64,000 nucleotides of DNA from Marinobacter iranensis. Its GTDB lineage: Bacteria; Pseudomonadota; Gammaproteobacteria; Pseudomonadales; Oleiphilaceae. This document shows, piece after piece, positions 60,346 through 64,000 of the stretch (its first letter is position 1; each line of letters opens with the position of its first letter). Under the pieces are notes generated by a model. The model was not told the DNA's origin. It saw only the letters and a program-made list of their open reading frames with translations, and searched no databases. The stretch lies in NCBI RefSeq assembly GCF_029207565.1, contig NZ_JANCMW010000014.1, forward strand, positions 1 through 64,000. Reading direction: 5' to 3'. The position numbers were made by a program, and so were the translations under genes.

Positions 60346-63300
60346 GGTTCGCTTCCTTATCGGCCGGTTGGGTACGGATGAGGGTGGGGCGGCCAGTGTC
60401 CAGCGCCTTGATCAGTTGGGTCTGTTTTTCCCGGATGGCTTCTGCGGCCTGTTCGCGTACCGGCCCGTAGCCCCGAACGTCGGCTGGCAGTTCTGCCAGT
60501 TGCAGGAAGGTTTCGTAGTTGCTGGCGTCGAGCTCCCGGCCAATGCGGGCGACGAGGCTCTGATAGTCCTTCAGCATTGCGCGATCCAGCTTCCGGTCTG
60601 CCGAGTAACTGAACGGATCCACCACAGTTCCGCGCAGGCTGCGGAATTTCGCCAGCAGCTCGAAGGCCCGGAACATCCAGGGACCGAACCGGCGTTTTTT
60701 CGGCCGCCCCTGCGCATCGGTTTCGCCGTTGAGCAGCGGCGGGGCAAGGTGGAAATAGACCTTGAAGTCACCTTCAAAGGTTTCCTTCACTTCTTTCATA
60801 AAGTCGGTTTCCGCAAACAGCCGCGCCACTTCGTACTCGTCCTTGTAGGCCATGACGCGATACAGCTGCTGCGCCACGGCCCGGGTCAGGAGCAGGTTTG
60901 TCTGTCCCAGGGCTTCCTCGGCCTTCCGGACTTCGACAACACTGGCCCGGTACTGATCGGCCCAGCGCCGGTTCTGGTAGTTGACCAGATGGCCATGACG
61001 GGTCTCGATCAGCTCATCAAGGGTCGACTCGGACTGGACGTCGACAACCTTCGCGCCGCCGGTGTCCAGCAGGTCCGTTACCGCGCTCAGATCAACGGCG
61101 GCCACGCGGCCCCAGCCGAAGGCTTCCTTGTTGCGATCAATCGCCACACCGTTGAGTTCGATGGCCTTCATCAAGGCCGCTTCAGACAGGGGCAGCAGCC
61201 CTTTCTGCCAGGCAAAGCCGAGCATCATCACGTTTGAGAACACGGTATCGCCCATCAACTTCTCGGCGATGCCATTGGCGTCGAGCTGATTGAAGTGGTC
61301 CTGACCGACCGCATCGCGGAGCAGGCCCAGTCGCTTGTCGGCTTTCATGTCGGCATCGCGGAAGAGCACGTAATCGGCGGTAGGCAGTTCCGCTTCATTG
61401 GCTACAATCCGGGTGTGGTTCGGCCTCAGTACACTCAGGGCTTTCTGGGAGGACGCCACCACCAGATCACAGGCGATAACCGCATCGGCCTGGCCGTTGC
61501 TGATCCGAACCTGGTGCAGCTTGTCCGGAGACGGCGCCATGCGCACATAGCTCAGAACGGTGCCACCCTTCTGGGCGAAGCCCATGAAATCCAGTACCGA
61601 AGCGCCCCGGGATTCCAGGTGTGCAGCCATGGTGATCAACTGACCCACGGTGACCACGCCCGTGCCGCCAACGCCACTCACAAGCAGGTCGTAGGAACCG
61701 GTCATCTCCGGCAGTGCCGGAGCGGGTATCGTGGCCAGTTTGCCGGCCAGCATCGAGCCAGTGTCCATGCCCCGGGACTTGCGCAGCTGCCCGCCTTCAA
61801 TGGTGACAAAGCTGGGGCAGAAACCGTTGACGCAGGAAAAGTCCTTGTTGCACGAAGACTGGTCGATCTTGCGCTTACGGCCCAGCTCGGTTTTGCGGGG
61901 CACAACGGAGAGGCAGTTGGACTGCACCGAGCAATCGCCACAACCCTCACAGACGTGATGATTGATAAACGCCCGCTTTGCCGGATCCGGGAACTGCTTG
62001 CGCTTGCGGCGCCGGCGCTTTTCAGCAGCGCAGGTCTGGTCGTAGATCAGCACGGTGCAGCCCGGAATGTCCCGCAATTCACGCTGAACTCCATCCAGCT
62101 CGGAGCGGTCGTGGAAGGTGACATCCTTCGGGAACTGATCTCTATGGCCATCGTACTTTTCGGGTTCATCGCTTAGCACCACGACACGGCGAACGCCCTC
62201 GGAGGCCACCTGCTGGGCAATCATGGGGACGGTGATCTGGCCATCCACCGGCTGGCCACCGGTCATGGCTACAGCGTCGTTGAACAGAATCTTGTAGGTA
62301 ATGTTGATGCCTGCCGCTACGGCCTGGCGGATGGCCATGGAGCCGGAGTGGAAATAGGTGCCCTCGCCCAGGTTCTGGAACACATGGGGGTTACCGGTAT
62401 AACGGCTCTTGCCGATCCAGTTGACCCCTTCACCCCCCATCTGAATCAGGGATTCCGTGTCCCGACCCATCCAGGACGCCATGAAGTGGCAACCAATACC
62501 CGCCAGAGCCTTGCTGCCCTCGGGAACTTTGGTGGACGTGTTGTGGGGGCAGCCGGAGCAGAAATAAGGCATCCGCTTTACACCACCCGGGTCCTGGGCG
62601 TTCGACATGGCGCTGATCTCCGCCATGCGTTCGCTGAAGTCCAGCGAGAAGAATCGGCCAAGCCGGGCAGCCAGGAAGCCGGCAACCAGTTTCGGGCTCA
62701 GCTCACCGACGTAGGGAATCAGCGGGCGGCCCAGTTCATCCTGTTTGCCGGTAATCAGCACCTCGCCGGGGCGATCCGGCTCGGACATGTACTCCTTGAT
62801 CTGACTCTCGATGATGCCCCGTTTCTCTTCGATGACCAGGACTTCTTCCTTGCCATGAACGAAGTTGAGGATGCCGCGGCGCTCCAGAGGCCAGACCATA
62901 CCGATTTTATAGATATCCAGCCCCATGTCCCGGGCCTTGTCTTCATCAATCCCCAGTAGGTCGAGGGCTTCGAGCAGATCCAGGTGGCCCTTGCCGGTGG
63001 TCACAATACCGAAGCGGGCCTGCTGGTTACTGTACAGGCAGCGGTCAATCGGGTTCGCCCTGGCAAACGCCTGCACGGCGGCCAGTTTGTGTTCGATACG
63101 GGTTTCCAACTGGGGCCCGGGCAGGTCCGGCCAGCGGTAGTGGAGACCGCCTTCGGGTGCCGTAAAATCATCGGGCGTTACAAACTCCGGTTCCGGTGGC
63201 AGCTCCACGGAAGCCGCGCTTTCAACCGTCTCGGAAATGGCCTTGAAACCCACCCAGCAGCCACTGTAACGGGACAAAGCGTAGCCCCAGAGCCCGAATT

Positions 63301-63856
63301 CCAGGTACTCGGCGATGTTGGCCGGGTTGATGGTGGGCATGAAGAAACTCATGAACGCCACATCGGACTGGTGGGGCATGGAGGAGGACACACAGCCATG
63401 GTCATCACCGGCAACCACCAGAACACCGCCGTGGGGAGATGAGCCGTAGGTGGTGCCGTGCTTCAGTGCATCGCCTGCGCGGTCCACGCCGGGACCTTTG
63501 CCGTACCAGAGGCCGAACACACCATCCACCTGCCGATCCTCGTCCGTTTCCACTTGCTGGGTGCCAAGCATGATGGTGGCGGCCAAGTCTTCATTAATGG
63601 CCGGAACGAAGTCGATGCGGTTGTCATCGAGCAGGGGTTGGGCCTGCCAGAGCGCTTGGTCGTACGCGCCCAGGGGGGAGCCCCGGTAACCACTGACCAG
63701 GCCCGCCGTGTTCAGCCCCTGTTTACGATCCAGGGCGGCCTGCATCAGAGGTATGCGGACCAGAGCCTGTGTGCCGGTCAGGAAAACCCGACCAGATTCC
63801 CGCAGATAGCGGTCTTCCAGTTTGTAGTTGTCGAGCTGGGGGGTATCGGCGGACAT
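60338..63856 (-). CDS. Single-chain indolepyruvate:ferredoxin oxidoreductase (IorA-IorB fusion type)
   Basis: This enzyme oxidatively decarboxylates arylpyruvates to arylacyl-CoA, reducing ferredoxin. The 1172-residue chain combines parts that are separate in archaeal IorAB. The N-terminal thiamine-diphosphate pyrimidine domain (RVFLTGTQALVRIPL, SGYRGSPLGAYD) leads to a PP domain with FCSGCPHNTS near 431. A cluster motif CEGCGDCSVQSNC follows near 636, then the gamma-type VSGVGGTGVVTVGQL near 722 and a long C-terminal region. The ATG at 63856 follows AAGGAGG at ideal spacing; ATG 63877 would add seven residues. First gene of a three-gene operon. Confidence 0.93.
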   Translation of the reverse strand: MSADTPQLDNYKLEDRYLRESGRVFLTGTQALVRIPLMQAALDRKQGLNTAGLVSGYRGSPLGAYDQALWQAQPLLDDNRIDFVPAINEDLAATIMLGTQQVETDEDRQVDGVFGLWYGKGPGVDRAGDALKHGTTYGSSPHGGVLVVAGDDHGCVSSSMPHQSDVAFMSFFMPTINPANIAEYLEFGLWGYALSRYSGCWVGFKAISETVESAASVELPPEPEFVTPDDFTAPEGGLHYRWPDLPGPQLETRIEHKLAAVQAFARANPIDRCLYSNQQARFGIVTTGKGHLDLLEALDLLGIDEDKARDMGLDIYKIGMVWPLERRGILNFVHGKEEVLVIEEKRGIIESQIKEYMSEPDRPGEVLITGKQDELGRPLIPYVGELSPKLVAGFLAARLGRFFSLDFSERMAEISAMSNAQDPGGVKRMPYFCSGCPHNTSTKVPEGSKALAGIGCHFMASWMGRDTESLIQMGGEGVNWIGKSRYTGNPHVFQNLGEGTYFHSGSMAIRQAVAAGINITYKILFNDAVAMTGGQPVDGQITVPMIAQQVASEGVRRVVVLSDEPEKYDGHRDQFPKDVTFHDRSELDGVQRELRDIPGCTVLIYDQTCAAEKRRRRKRKQFPDPAKRAFINHHVCEGCGDCSVQSNCLSVVPRKTELGRKRKIDQSSCNKDFSCVNGFCPSFVTIEGGQLRKSRGMDTGSMLAGKLATIPAPALPEMTGSYDLLVSGVGGTGVVTVGQLITMAAHLESRGASVLDFMGFAQKGGTVLSYVRMAPSPDKLHQVRISNGQADAVIACDLVVASSQKALSVLRPNHTRIVANEAELPTADYVLFRDADMKADKRLGLLRDAVGQDHFNQLDANGIAEKLMGDTVFSNVMMLGFAWQKGLLPLSEAALMKAIELNGVAIDRNKEAFGWGRVAAVDLSAVTDLLDTGGAKVVDVQSESTLDELIETRHGHLVNYQNRRWADQYRASVVEVRKAEEALGQTNLLLTRAVAQQLYRVMAYKDEYEVARLFAETDFMKEVKETFEGDFKVYFHLAPPLLNGETDAQGRPKKRRFGPWMFRAFELLAKFRSLRGTVVDPFSYSADRKLDRAMLKDYQSLVARIGRELDASNYETFLQLAELPADVRGYGPVREQAAEAIREKQTQLIKALDTGRPTLIRTQPADKEANHV

Positions 63857-63945
63857 GGCGTCCTCCTTTTTGTCCATTTTATAACCAAAATTCTAGAGGG
63901 AAGTCCGCAAAAGGTGCTTGCTTATTAGGTGAGGGTTTTTGGAAT

Positions 63946-63998
63946 TTGCGAAAGGAAGTTTGATAAAAGACAATATTGCGAAAGAACCTTTGATAAAA
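63946..63998. repeat. Two 23-bp direct repeats, 30-bp period, upstream of the oxidoreductase operon
   Basis: TTGCGAAAG-NNNN-TTTGATAAAA occurs at 63946-63968 and 63976-63998, with three mismatches between copies. Both hold the half-site TTTGATA seen in the dyad before the ABC importer. The 30-bp spacing places them on the same helix face. They lie 90 to 140 bases upstream of the oxidoreductase start. Further copies could lie beyond the window edge. Confidence 0.6.
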
Positions 63999-64000
63999 AC

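Noticed and set aside
61295..62176. 293-residue plus-strand frame inside the ferredoxin oxidoreductase gene
   Set aside because: Antisense shadow; the minus-strand frame carries all recognisable motifs, including the cysteine cluster.
63946..63998. Beginning of a CRISPR array
   Set aside because: Spacing between the repeats is only seven bases, the repeats are imperfect, and no cas gene is near.

Overview
The window is about 58% GC, densely coded chromosomal DNA of a free-living gammaproteobacterium. Gene content and order resemble Marinobacter and its relatives around the Pseudomonadales/Alteromonadales boundary: a complete dcw cluster, a Nudix-ThiE fusion, an lpoA-yraN-diaA block divergent from rsmI, and a PaaX-type regulator. 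The genus is an inference from remembered gene order and protein style, not from a search. No phage, integrase, transposase, CRISPR array or tRNA was seen.

Layout. 1-72 is the 3' end of a 5S rRNA with its terminator. 234-6689 holds leuA, a conserved hypothetical gene, rimI, prfC, a TatD-family hydrolase and rplM-rpsI. 6929-10729 holds petABC (cytochrome bc1) and sspAB. 10797-13670 (minus) is diaA, yraN and lpoA, divergent from rsmI. rnpB (14777-15132) follows, then the full dcw cluster (mraZ to ftsZ, 15443-32404) with a four-repeat MraZ operator, and lpxC. Next come dciA (minus), an M23 peptidase gene, secA, argJ, a mutT-thiE fusion, moaC and ribA. The isoprenoid block xseB-ispA-dxs lies on the minus strand, with an NRDE gene upstream. 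Then follow a TauE/SafE transporter, lgt-thyA, folA and a DEAD-box helicase gene.

The last 13 kb (51090-63856) looks metabolic and accessory. A PaaX-family repressor is divergent from a five-gene branched-chain-type ABC importer whose second ATPase carries an N-terminal hemerythrin-like domain. Facing it is a minus-strand operon of a 1172-residue single-chain indolepyruvate:ferredoxin oxidoreductase, an aspartate/aromatic aminotransferase and an NSS-family sodium:amino-acid symporter. Together these would import an aromatic amino acid, transaminate it and decarboxylate the arylpyruvate to an arylacetyl-CoA, the class of ligand PaaX proteins sense. TTTGATA half-sites occur upstream of both transcription units.

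The most unexplained structure is non-coding. Between thyA and folA lie two very large hairpins in opposite orientation. They share a 16-nt box and a 54-nt loop (50 of 54 identical), but their 29-bp and 26-bp stems differ at about half the positions while each remains perfectly self-complementary. They look like two copies of one dispersed structured element.
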